Assembly (NCBI GenBank): GCA_025352265.1
Contig: JANXTS010000013.1
Coordinates: 38,576 to 102,575, forward strand
DNA: 64,000 bases
Origin: Variovorax sp.
GTDB lineage: Bacteria > Pseudomonadota > Gammaproteobacteria > Burkholderiales > Burkholderiaceae_C
Direction: 5' to 3'
Positions 37,515 to 45,129 of this stretch are shown here, piece after piece. Below the pieces are notes generated by a model that saw nothing but the letters and a program-made list of their open reading frames with translations, searched no databases and had not been told where the DNA came from. How positions within the stretch are numbered: position 1 is the stretch's first letter; every line of letters begins with the position of its first letter. The translations under genes and the position numbers were made by a program.

Positions 37515-37787
37515 TCAGCGCTTGCGGCCAAATGGGGATCCGGCTGCCGGACGTCGCGGCTTCGCTGCCTTAGTGGCAGGGTCCGGAGCAGCCCCCGTCT
37601 GCAGCCGCTGCTCCACCGCTGTGATCGCACGCTCCATCAGCGCCTTTGTAGCCTGATGCGCGTTCGCCTTACTTGCAGGCGCACTGTTCCTGTCTGTCAT
37701 GCGCGCGGTCATCGCCTCGAGCACTGTGCGCCGAGCGCCGAGCGCCGTGCGCCTCATCGCAAGCTCGCTCAAATGCTTTGCGATCAC
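37515..37787 (-). CDS. Small basic hypothetical protein (90 aa)
   Basis: Open frame from a GTG at 37787, ending in the basic tail PATKAAKPRRPAAGSPFGRKR (residues about 70-90). The first half is helical and Arg-rich (MRRTALGARRTVLEAMTARM). No ribosome site precedes the GTG, and its 5-prime part includes a GCGCCGA repeat. It lies between the split kinase and the glmS-proximal repeats, so it may be cargo of the putative element or not a gene at all. Confidence 0.35.
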   Translation of the reverse strand: MIAKHLSELAMRRTALGARRTVLEAMTARMTDRNSAPASKANAHQATKALMERAITAVEQRLQTGAAPDPATKAAKPRRPAAGSPFGRKR

Positions 37788-37840
37788 CGGCGAGGGAGCT
37801 TTTCAGACGTTCAACTTGACCCTTCCCCGATCGAGTACGT

Positions 37841-37910
37841 TGTCTCAGGTTCTATTGCGTTGTCTCAGGCTTTATTGGCATGTCTCAAACTTTAGGAGCA
37901 CGGACAGACA
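37841..37910. mobile_element. Putative Tn7-like transposon end at the glmS attachment region
   Basis: Three adjacent 20-bp units start with TGTCTCA at 37841, 37861 and 37881 (second unit TGTCTCAGGCTTTATTGGCA; the third is more diverged). After them comes CGGACAGACA ending at 37910, so an element ending in ACA would read inward as TGTCTGTCCG. This lies 20 bp beyond the glmS stop codon, about where Tn7 relatives insert (roughly 25 bp past the stop in E. coli). Multiple short TnsB-type sites at the end are a Tn7 trait. No tns genes are in the window, so this is an inference from position and repeat layout. Confidence 0.55.
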
Positions 37911-37930
37911 GTCGCGCCTCCAACTCTTCG

Positions 37931-39820
37931 TCACTCCACGGTAACGCTCTTGGCCAAGTTGCGCGGCTTGTCGACGTCGGTGCCGCGTGCGCAGGCGGTG
38001 TGATAAGCCAGCAGCTGGAGCGGTACGACGTGCAGCAGGGGCGACAGCGCACCGTAGTGCTCCGGCATGCGGATCACGTGCAGGCCTTCGCTGTTCTCTA
38101 TGCGCGTGTCGGCATCGGCGAGCACGTAAAGCACGCCGCCCCGCGCGCGCACTTCCTGCAGGTTGCTTTTCAACTTTTCGAGCAGTGCGTCGTTGGGTGC
38201 CACCGTCACGACCGGCATCTCACTCGTCACGAGCGCGAGCGGTCCGTGCTTGAGCTCGCCGGCGGCATAAGCCTCAGCGTGGATGTAAGTTACTTCCTTC
38301 AACTTCAACGCGCCTTCGAGAGCAATCGGGTAGTGCAGGCCGCGGCCTAGAAACAAGGCGTTCTCCTTGCGTGCAAAGTCTTCGGACCACGCAATGACCT
38401 GCGGTTCGAGCGCCAGCACCGACTGCAGCGCCACGGGTAGATGCCGCATCTCTTTTAAGTAGCGCGCTTCGTCGTCGGACGTTAAGCGCCCCTTGGCCTG
38501 TGCCAGTGCGAGCGTCAACAAGAACAGGCCGGCAAGTTGGGTTGTAAACGCCTTGGTCGACGCCACACCGATCTCGATGCCGGCGCGCGTGATGTACGCC
38601 AGCTTGCATTCGCGCACCATGGCACTGGTCGCGACATTGCAAATCGTCAGCGTGTGTTCCATGCCAAGGCTGCGGGCATGCTTGAGCGCAGCCAGCGTGT
38701 CGGCTGTTTCACCCGACTGCGTGATGGTGACGACCAGCGTTTTCGGGTCAGGCACTGAGTCGCGATAGCGGTATTCGCTGGCGATTTCGACCTGGGTCGG
38801 AATCTTCGCGATGCCTTCGAGCCAGTACTTGGCGGTACAGCCGCTGTAGTAGCTGGTTCCGCACGCCAGTATCAACACCTTGTCGATGTCGTGGAAAACG
38901 CGCTGCGCGCTAGCGCCCGTTTTGCCGTCGTGCGCTATGCCGTCGAACAGTTCCGGCACGATGCCTTCGACACCTTCGAGCGTCTCGGCGATGGCGCGCG
39001 GCTGCTCGAAGATTTCCTTCTGCATGTAGTGGCGGTACGGCCCGAGTTCGACCGCGCCGCTGTGCGCCAGCACCGTGCGCACCGGCCGCCGGCTCACACC
39101 AACGCTTTTGTGCGCGCGATCGACGATCCAGTACTTGCCCGGCTGCAGATCGACCACGTCGCCTTCTTCAAGATAGACGATCTGATCGGTGACGCCGGCC
39201 AGCGCCATTGCATCGCTGGCCAGAAAATTTTCAGTACCGTCCTTGCCGACGCCCAGGATCAGCGGCGACCCGGCACGCGCACCAACCACGCGGTGTGGCT
39301 CGTCGCGGGAGATCACTGCGATAGCGTAGGCGCCTTGCAGTTGCAACACCGCGGCCTTGACCGCTTCAAACAGGTCGCCGTCGTACAGGCTGTCGATGAG
39401 GTGCGCGATGACCTCGGTGTCGGTCTGGCTTGAAAAGACATAGCCGCGGGCCTGTAGCGCAGCGCGCGAGGCATCGTGGTTTTCGATGATGCCGTTGTGC
39501 ACGAGCGCCACGCGTGCCGGCTTGGGGCTGTCGACGCCCTCGCTTGCACCGTGGCTGAAATGCGGGTGCGCGTTGTGCACGACGGGCGCGCCGTGCGTCG
39601 CCCAACGCGTGTGGGCGATGCCGGTTCGGCCTTCGACGTGATCGTCATGCACCTGAGCAATCAAGTCAGCCACGCGTGATGTGGTCCGCGTACGTGCCAG
39701 GCCGTTCGCGTGCACCGCGACGCCGCAAGAGTCGTAGCCCCGGTATTCCAGCCGTTGCAGGCCTTGAACCAGGATCGGAACGATGTTTCTGTGAGATGCC
39801 GCGCCGACGATGCCGCACAT
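37931..39820 (-). CDS. glmS: Glutamine-fructose-6-phosphate aminotransferase (isomerising)
   Basis: 629 aa. The N-terminal class II glutaminase has the catalytic Cys at position 2 ([12 protein letters not shown]) and two SIS domains follow ([37 protein letters not shown]). The C-terminus [13 protein letters not shown] is canonical, and its codons form the TnsD recognition site in Tn7 hosts. It makes glucosamine-6-phosphate for peptidoglycan and LPS. glmU, which acts two steps later, lies 0.7 kb away with an AsnC-type regulator between them. Confidence 0.97.
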   Translation of the reverse strand: MCGIVGAASHRNIVPILVQGLQRLEYRGYDSCGVAVHANGLARTRTTSRVADLIAQVHDDHVEGRTGIAHTRWATHGAPVVHNAHPHFSHGASEGVDSPKPARVALVHNGIIENHDASRAALQARGYVFSSQTDTEVIAHLIDSLYDGDLFEAVKAAVLQLQGAYAIAVISRDEPHRVVGARAGSPLILGVGKDGTENFLASDAMALAGVTDQIVYLEEGDVVDLQPGKYWIVDRAHKSVGVSRRPVRTVLAHSGAVELGPYRHYMQKEIFEQPRAIAETLEGVEGIVPELFDGIAHDGKTGASAQRVFHDIDKVLILACGTSYYSGCTAKYWLEGIAKIPTQVEIASEYRYRDSVPDPKTLVVTITQSGETADTLAALKHARSLGMEHTLTICNVATSAMVRECKLAYITRAGIEIGVASTKAFTTQLAGLFLLTLALAQAKGRLTSDDEARYLKEMRHLPVALQSVLALEPQVIAWSEDFARKENALFLGRGLHYPIALEGALKLKEVTYIHAEAYAAGELKHGPLALVTSEMPVVTVAPNDALLEKLKSNLQEVRARGGVLYVLADADTRIENSEGLHVIRMPEHYGALSPLLHVVPLQLLAYHTACARGTDVDKPRNLAKSVTVE

Positions 39821-39955
39821 GGGAAGGCCTTGGAGACTTGTGAAGAGGCCTTATCGTACGGCTCTGTTCTTGAATGATGTTTTCAATTCGACATAAAAAA
39901 TGAAATCCAAATTCATATGACAAGATGATTGAACTTTTATTCCATAATTCGCTTG

Positions 39956-39970
39956 AATATGGAACATATT
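39956..39970. promoter_or_regulatory. Palindrome over the asnC-family start codon
   Basis: AATATG-GAA-CATATT, a perfect 6-3-6 inverted repeat whose left arm contains the ATG of the regulator gene. It lies in a distinctly AT-rich divergent region between glmS and this gene. A candidate auto-repression site for the Lrp/AsnC protein. Confidence 0.4.
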
Positions 39971-40441
39971 GAACTCGACGCAATCGATCTCCGGCTATTG
40001 GACGCGCTGCAGCGCGATGCCTCCCAAACCAACCAGCGGCTCGCTGCTGACGCTCACATCTCGCCACCCACTTGTTTCAGGCGCGTGCAACGCCTTCGCG
40101 CGGCTGGCCTGATCGAGCGACAGATCGCAGTGCTGTCGCCCGACCGGCTGGCCCCGTTAGTGGGCCACGGCCTGCAGGCGCTGGTCGAGATTTCTCTCGA
40201 TCGGCAGAGCAGCGAGGCGCTCGATGCGTTCGAAGCGCGTGTCATCGCGGATGACGCTGTGCAACAGTGCTATCGCGTTTCGCCGGGGCCAGACTTCGTG
40301 TTGATCGTCGCTGCACGCGACATGCCCGGCTACTTGGCCCTTGCGCAGCGTCTCTTTTCCGCGGACGCCAACGTGCGCAACGTAAAGGCGTTCTTCAGCC
40401 TGAAGCGGGCGAAGTTCGAGCCGCGAGTCCAGCTGAACTGA
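39959..40441 (+). CDS. Lrp/AsnC-family transcription regulator
   Basis: 160 aa from the ATG at 39959 (MEHIELDAIDLRLLDALQRD); the frame opens at a TTG 30 bp earlier. N-terminal helix-turn-helix (NQRLAADAHISPPTCFRRVQ) and C-terminal RAM effector domain (about 65-150) with GPDFVLIVAARDMPGY. Divergent from glmS and convergent with glmU, so control of amino-sugar synthesis is possible, though this family usually senses amino acids. The effector cannot be predicted. Confidence 0.9.
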   Translation: MEHIELDAIDLRLLDALQRDASQTNQRLAADAHISPPTCFRRVQRLRAAGLIERQIAVLSPDRLAPLVGHGLQALVEISLDRQSSEALDAFEARVIADDAVQQCYRVSPGPDFVLIVAARDMPGYLALAQRLFSADANVRNVKAFFSLKRAKFEPRVQLN

Positions 40442-40502
40442 TCGAAGCACGAGGCCTACGCGCCGGCACGCACCGATGCCCGTCGCGTGCCGCTCGTCCC
40501 TC

Positions 40503-41930
40503 TCAGAACTTGGGTGCCTTCTTCGGCCGCGTCCAGTCGCCGAAGATCACCTGCCTGCCGCGCGACACCGTCAGCACGTTCGGCTCTGTCGATTTGGTGA
40601 TCGTCGAACCACCGCCCACCGTGCCGCCGGCACCAATAGTGATGGGCGCGACCAGCACGCAATTGCTGCCGATGTGCACGTCGTCGCCGATGATGGTTCG
40701 GTGCTTGTTGGCGCCGTCGTAGTTGGCAGTGATGCTGCCCGCGCCGTAATTGACGCGCTCGCCGACGGTCGCGTCGCCGAGGTAAGCCAGGTGGTTGGCC
40801 TTGGCGCCGGTCGCGAGCGTCGAGTTCTTGACCTCCACAAAGTTACCGATATGCACATCGGCGCCCAGCCGCGCTCCCGGCCGCAAGCGCGCGAACGGAC
40901 CGACCAAAGCGCCCGCGCCCACCGTCACGCCCATCTTTTCGCCGTCGATATGCGTGAAGGGATGAATCACCGCGCCCGTGTCGATGCGGGCATTGGCGAT
41001 CACGCAATTGGCGCCGACGCGCACGCCAGCGCCCAGCGACACCGCGCCCTCAAACACGCAGTTGACGTCGATCTCCACGTCGGCCTCGCAAAATAGAGTG
41101 CCGCGCAAGTCGAAACGCGCCGGGTCGGCCAACCGCACGCCGGCTTCCATCAAGGTCGACGCCTGGCGCAATTGCCAAGCACGCTCCAGCGCCGCCAGCT
41201 GCGTGGGGCTGTTGACGCCGGCCACCTGCAAGGCATCGGTCGTCAGTTGTGCCAGCACCGGCACACCGTCGATGGCGGCCAGCTTGACGATGTCGGTCAG
41301 GTAGAACTCACCCTGCGCGTTGCGGTTGTCGAGCCTTGCGAGCCAGTCTTTCAACAGCCGGGCCGGCACGGCCATGACGCCGCTGTACACCTCACGAATG
41401 GTGAGCTGCTCTTCGTCTGCATCCTTGTGTTCGATGATCGCCTGCACCGACTCGCCGTCGATGTCGCGCACGATGCGGCCATAGCCGGTCGGGTCGTCGA
41501 ACTCGATCGTCAGCAGCGCGAGCCGCCGGCCGGCGCTGGTTTCCAGCAGCGCATGCAACGTATCGGCGCCGATCAGCGGAACATCTCCGGAGAGCACCAG
41601 CACCGTCCCGTCGTCGGGCAGCACAGGCATCGCCTGTTGCACGGCATGTCCAGTGCCGAGTTGCGGCACCTGACGCACAAACTGCAGCGGCACCGCCGCA
41701 TCGCTGTTACCGATTGCCTGCTCCACTTCGGCCGCGCCGTGGCCGGTGACCACCACCACGTTGCGTGCGCCAATGCGCGCGGCCGTCTGGATGACATGCG
41801 AGAGCAGCGCGCGCCCACCCAAACGGTGCAACACTTTGGGCAAACTACTCTTCATGCGCGTGCCGCGACCGGCCGCCATCACGACGACGTCGACCGGCTC
41901 GTCTATCTCTTGTTGCGGAATCTGATTCAT
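40503..41930 (-). CDS. glmU: UDP-N-acetylglucosamine pyrophosphorylase / glucosamine-1-phosphate acetyltransferase
   Basis: 475 aa, both activities present. The N-terminal uridylyltransferase has VMAAGRGTRMKSSLPKVLHR and LVLSGDVPLIG; the C-terminal left-handed beta-helix acetyltransferase spans about 250-460 with NHLAYLGDATVGERVNYGAG and GSNCVLVAPITIGAG. Produces UDP-GlcNAc. Its start codon shares two bases with the divergent lipoprotein gene start (CATG), leaving no room for a conventional promoter between them unless each lies inside the other gene or the lipoprotein starts later. Confidence 0.97.
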   Translation of the reverse strand: MNQIPQQEIDEPVDVVVMAAGRGTRMKSSLPKVLHRLGGRALLSHVIQTAARIGARNVVVVTGHGAAEVEQAIGNSDAAVPLQFVRQVPQLGTGHAVQQAMPVLPDDGTVLVLSGDVPLIGADTLHALLETSAGRRLALLTIEFDDPTGYGRIVRDIDGESVQAIIEHKDADEEQLTIREVYSGVMAVPARLLKDWLARLDNRNAQGEFYLTDIVKLAAIDGVPVLAQLTTDALQVAGVNSPTQLAALERAWQLRQASTLMEAGVRLADPARFDLRGTLFCEADVEIDVNCVFEGAVSLGAGVRVGANCVIANARIDTGAVIHPFTHIDGEKMGVTVGAGALVGPFARLRPGARLGADVHIGNFVEVKNSTLATGAKANHLAYLGDATVGERVNYGAGSITANYDGANKHRTIIGDDVHIGSNCVLVAPITIGAGGTVGGGSTITKSTEPNVLTVSRGRQVIFGDWTRPKKAPKF

Positions 41931-42813
41931 GCGTCTTTATTCCCGAATGCTTTGCGCCAGGATGGCCAGAATTATCGCGGCGCTGGCGCTCGGAGCCGCA
42001 CTTGCCGGTTGCAGCGCCATCAAGCTTGCCTATAACAACTTGCCCGAGGTCGCCTATTGGTGGCTGGATGGCTACGTGGACTTCAGCGGCGCGCAGACGG
42101 CGAGGGCCAAGGACGACCTCATCGCATTGCTTGCCTGGCACCGCGAAACGGAGTTGCCGAAAATAGTCGCCGCACTGCAAAAAGCGGAGGCGCTGGCGCC
42201 TAACGACATCACGCCAGCGCAGGTGTGCGAGCTTGCAGCCGATGTTCGCACCCGCCTCGTGGCAGTGGCCGAGCGCTTAGACGCTCCCGCTGCGGCGCTC
42301 GCCGTCACGCTGAGCGAGACGCAGGTGCAAACCTTGGCGCGCAAGTACGCGAAGAACGACGCCGATTACGTGAAGGATTGGGTCGAGCGCACTCCGACGC
42401 AGCAGCGAGACAAGCGCTACGACAAGTTTCTGGAGCAAAACGAGGACTTTTACGGCCGACTCGACAACGACCAGCGCGACCTTTTGAACCGACTCACTGC
42501 GCAGTCGATGTTCGATGCGAAAAGGGTCGATGCCGAGCGCCGCAAACGCCAGCAGGAGGCGATCGTGCTGCTCAGAAAGTTCAGTGCTGAAGGTACATCC
42601 GCCGCAGATGCGCACGCGGCAATCCACGCCTATGTGCATCGCATCGCCGAACCTCGGCCGGGTGCGTGGCGAGACTATCAGCAAGGCATGCTGGAAGAAG
42701 GCTGTCGGTACGTCGCCACGCTGCACAACGCTACGCGACCGGAGCAGCGCCAGAAGGCCGTGCAGCGGCTGCGCGATTATCAAACCGACCTGCGCGACCT
42801 GGCCGCCAAGTAG
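41929..42813 (+). CDS. DUF6279-family lipoprotein
   Basis: 294 aa from 41929; ATGs at 41947 and 41962 (MARIIAALALGAALAGC) would free a short spacer from glmU and still give a complete lipoprotein signal with lipobox LAGC. The mature protein is helical and charged (LDGYVDFSGAQTARAKDDLI; NDQRDLLNRLTAQSMFDAKR). Matches the DUF6279 lipoproteins of beta- and gammaproteobacteria; function unknown. Confidence 0.85.
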   Translation: MRLYSRMLCARMARIIAALALGAALAGCSAIKLAYNNLPEVAYWWLDGYVDFSGAQTARAKDDLIALLAWHRETELPKIVAALQKAEALAPNDITPAQVCELAADVRTRLVAVAERLDAPAAALAVTLSETQVQTLARKYAKNDADYVKDWVERTPTQQRDKRYDKFLEQNEDFYGRLDNDQRDLLNRLTAQSMFDAKRVDAERRKRQQEAIVLLRKFSAEGTSAADAHAAIHAYVHRIAEPRPGAWRDYQQGMLEEGCRYVATLHNATRPEQRQKAVQRLRDYQTDLRDLAAK

Positions 42814-43012
42814 CGCTCGCGAAATGACCGAACTCTGGGGAAATCCGAAGCCCGCAATGCGTCGTGCCAGATCAGCGGCCTGCTCGTATTCGGCGATCAA
42901 CGCTTTTTCCAGCACATTAGGGGGGGCCACAGCGCAAACGCTTCCGATTGATGGACGGTATGGGCCTGGCCCCGAACGCGGCGCTACCAGCGGATCAGGA
43001 TGAGCGGGTGGC

Positions 43013-43342
43013 TCAACCCGCCAGCGTCGCGGCGGCGTCCCACGTGTACGTCGCCCCGTAACCGTCCCACGGCTCCATCACGATGCGCTGTCCCGCTGCG
43101 ACGGTCATCGATTCGCCGGGTGCCAGGACAACGTCCTCGCTGCCCCACTTGTCGGTGGCGTCACGTGTGACCCAGACCCGGCCCTGTCGCACGCTCAGCA
43201 CGCTGGTGCTCGCTGCTCTAAGACTGGCCGCCTGACCGACCGGAAGCTGCCATGCACCGCGGCGCACCGCTGGCGGAACTGCGGCGGTACGAGCCGGCAG
43301 CGACAGGGGCGAAAGCGAAGACGTGGTGTAAGCGGCAGACAT
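43013..43342 (-). CDS. DUF2917-domain protein
   Basis: 109 aa from the ATG at 43342 (MSAAYTTSSLSPLSLPAR) preceded by AGGAGAACACC; the frame extends to 43384 without a better start. The core LRAASTSVLSVRQGRVWVTR and DVVLAPGESMTVAAGQRIVM is the cupin-like DUF2917 fold. No signal peptide. Divergent from a LysR regulator, an arrangement common in Comamonadaceae and Burkholderiaceae that suggests direct control by it. Function unknown. Confidence 0.85.
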   Translation of the reverse strand: MSAAYTTSSLSPLSLPARTAAVPPAVRRGAWQLPVGQAASLRAASTSVLSVRQGRVWVTRDATDKWGSEDVVLAPGESMTVAAGQRIVMEPWDGYGATYTWDAAATLAG

Positions 43343-43450
43343 GGTGTTCTCCTGAACGGTGTTGCCGAAGCGCCTTGACATCAATAGCGCGATTCGGGAA
43401 TGAATGATCTCCTTTGCCCCGTTGGCGGTCCAATGAAATCGCGGTAGCCT

Positions 43451-43473
43451 ATTGATTCCGTTTTCGCATCAAT
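43451..43473. promoter_or_regulatory. LysR-type operator candidate
   Basis: ATTGAT-N11-ATCAAT, a perfect 6-11-6 inverted repeat ending 5 bp before the LysR start codon, in the region divergent with the DUF2917 gene. Spacing and ATTGAT/ATCAAT arms suit a LysR dimer; the position suggests auto-repression and possible control of DUF2917. Confidence 0.5.
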
Positions 43474-43477
43474 CGAC

Positions 43478-44461
43478 ATGCAGCACTCCCAGACCCATCT
43501 GCGCTCCCGGCCTATTTCCGCAGGCAATCTGCGCGCCTTCGAGGCCGTGGCGCGGCATCTCAATTTTCGTGCTGCCGCCGAAGAGATGGCACTGACGCAA
43601 TCGGCTGTAAGCCGGCAAATTCAGGCGCTTGAAGAAGAAGTCGGCGTGAGTCTTTTCCTGCGTCACACACGGGCCGTCGAGTTGACGAGCGCCGGCGCGC
43701 AACTGCTGCTGTCGGTGCAGCAATCGTTGCCGCGTATCGACGGCGCGGTGCGGCAAATCCGGCAAAGCGCCGGACGCAAAAGCGTTTCGCTCACGACCTT
43801 TGCCTCGTTCGCTTCGATGTGGCTGATCCCCCGACTCGAAGCCTTTCAGCGCGATCATCCAGATATCGACATTCGCATAGACGCCAGCGACACGGCGGTC
43901 GACCTCGAAGTGGCAGACGTCGACATGGCGCTGCGCTATGGCACCGGCGCCCACATGCCACCGGGTTCGATCCGGCTCTTCGGCGAAACGCTGACCCCGG
44001 TCGCAAGCCCGTGGCTTATCAAGAGCGGCGCGCCCATAAAGACGCCGGCAGACATCGCGCGCTTTGCATTGATTGAAGCCGGCGATGCGCACCGTACGCA
44101 CCTCGAGTGGCTGACGTGGCGCCGCTGGTTTGAAGTCCATGGGCTCGACCGCGCGCAACCCAAGCGCTGGCTCTACTTCAACTACGCCTATCAGATGGTG
44201 CAGGCCGCGCTGACAGGCCAGGGCCTGGTACTGGCGCGCAGCTCGCTTATTTCCGAAAGTCTGGCGAACGGCGACCTCATCGAGGTGCTGCCGCAGCACC
44301 GCATGGATTCACCGATGGCCTACTGGCTCATCGTCGGGCCGCGCAATGCGCTGCGACCGGAAATCAAGGCGTTTTGCGAGTGGCTGGAATTGCAGGCCGC
44401 CACGACGCGCGATGTCATCGGTGAAGCGCCAGACCCAGATACTGTCGACCACATCGACTAA
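43478..44461 (+). CDS. LysR-family regulator, GcvA-like
   Basis: 327 aa. Helix-turn-helix in LNFRAAAEEMALTQSAVSRQ; effector domain about 105-305 beginning VSLTTFASFASMWLIPRLEA, typical of the GcvA/AmpR branch. It is divergent from the DUF2917 gene and convergent with fthC. Target unknown beyond the likely auto-operator just upstream. Confidence 0.88.
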   Translation: MQHSQTHLRSRPISAGNLRAFEAVARHLNFRAAAEEMALTQSAVSRQIQALEEEVGVSLFLRHTRAVELTSAGAQLLLSVQQSLPRIDGAVRQIRQSAGRKSVSLTTFASFASMWLIPRLEAFQRDHPDIDIRIDASDTAVDLEVADVDMALRYGTGAHMPPGSIRLFGETLTPVASPWLIKSGAPIKTPADIARFALIEAGDAHRTHLEWLTWRRWFEVHGLDRAQPKRWLYFNYAYQMVQAALTGQGLVLARSSLISESLANGDLIEVLPQHRMDSPMAYWLIVGPRNALRPEIKAFCEWLELQAATTRDVIGEAPDPDTVDHID

Positions 44462-44490
44462 GGCTTTGATGAGGGTTTTCGATCCAGACC

Positions 44491-45120
44491 TCAGCCAACC
44501 GGCCAGACCACGCCGTTGTCGTTAAGGATGGCATCGAGCGGCACGTCGTGCGCCTCGGGCTCCAGGTCATCCAGAAAGCCCTGCGTAAATCCAAGTCCGA
44601 CCGTGAACGGCCGCGGCTGCAGCGTGGCCAACGTGCGGTCGTAGAAACCACCGCCATAGCCCAACCTGTAGCCGCCGGCGCTATAGCCGAGGCACGGCAC
44701 GAAAAGCAGCGTCGGCACGATCATCTCTGTGTCTTTGGGCTTGGGGATGTCATAGGCATCGTTTTCCATCGGACATCCGGGATACCACGAGTGAAAGGTC
44801 AGTGTCTTGTGCACGCGGTCGACAACCGGCAGCCCGATGCGGCGCCGGTGCGGTTCATCGAGCAACTCGCCATCTTCTTTCCAGCGATGAAGGGCGGGCA
44901 AGGGATCGAACTCCCCCTTGATCGGCCAGTAGGCGCCAATGACCGTGTCGGGACGGCCAACCAGCCAAATGCGCATCACGCGCTGCAGAAGATCGGCACG
45001 CTGTAGCCTATCGGGCAAGGCCAGGCGCTGTTCGATCAAGGCTGCGCGCAACTGCGTCTTGAGGAATGCAGCCGTTTCCGACCGGTTTTCTCCGGCGCTT
45101 CCGTCGTGTGCTTTGTCCAT
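44491..45120 (-). CDS. 5-formyltetrahydrofolate cyclo-ligase
   Basis: 209 aa. Family motif YRLGYGGGFYDRTL near residues 160-175 and an N-terminal Lys/Arg helix (FLKTQLRAALIEQRLAL). Converts 5-formyl-THF to 5,10-methenyl-THF using ATP (the YgfA/FthC/MTHFS family). Its start is 9 bp from the divergent slt start, so promoters must overlap the coding ends. Confidence 0.92.
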   Translation of the reverse strand: MDKAHDGSAGENRSETAAFLKTQLRAALIEQRLALPDRLQRADLLQRVMRIWLVGRPDTVIGAYWPIKGEFDPLPALHRWKEDGELLDEPHRRRIGLPVVDRVHKTLTFHSWYPGCPMENDAYDIPKPKDTEMIVPTLLFVPCLGYSAGGYRLGYGGGFYDRTLATLQPRPFTVGLGFTQGFLDDLEPEAHDVPLDAILNDNGVVWPVG

Positions 45121-45129
45121 AATCCCGCT

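Noticed and set aside
42825..42930. Minus-strand coding-like fragment (VLEKALIAEYEQAADLARRI) downstream of the DUF6279 gene
   Set aside because: Short, no start signal, and it runs on antisense into the lipoprotein gene; at most a remnant, not supportable as a gene.
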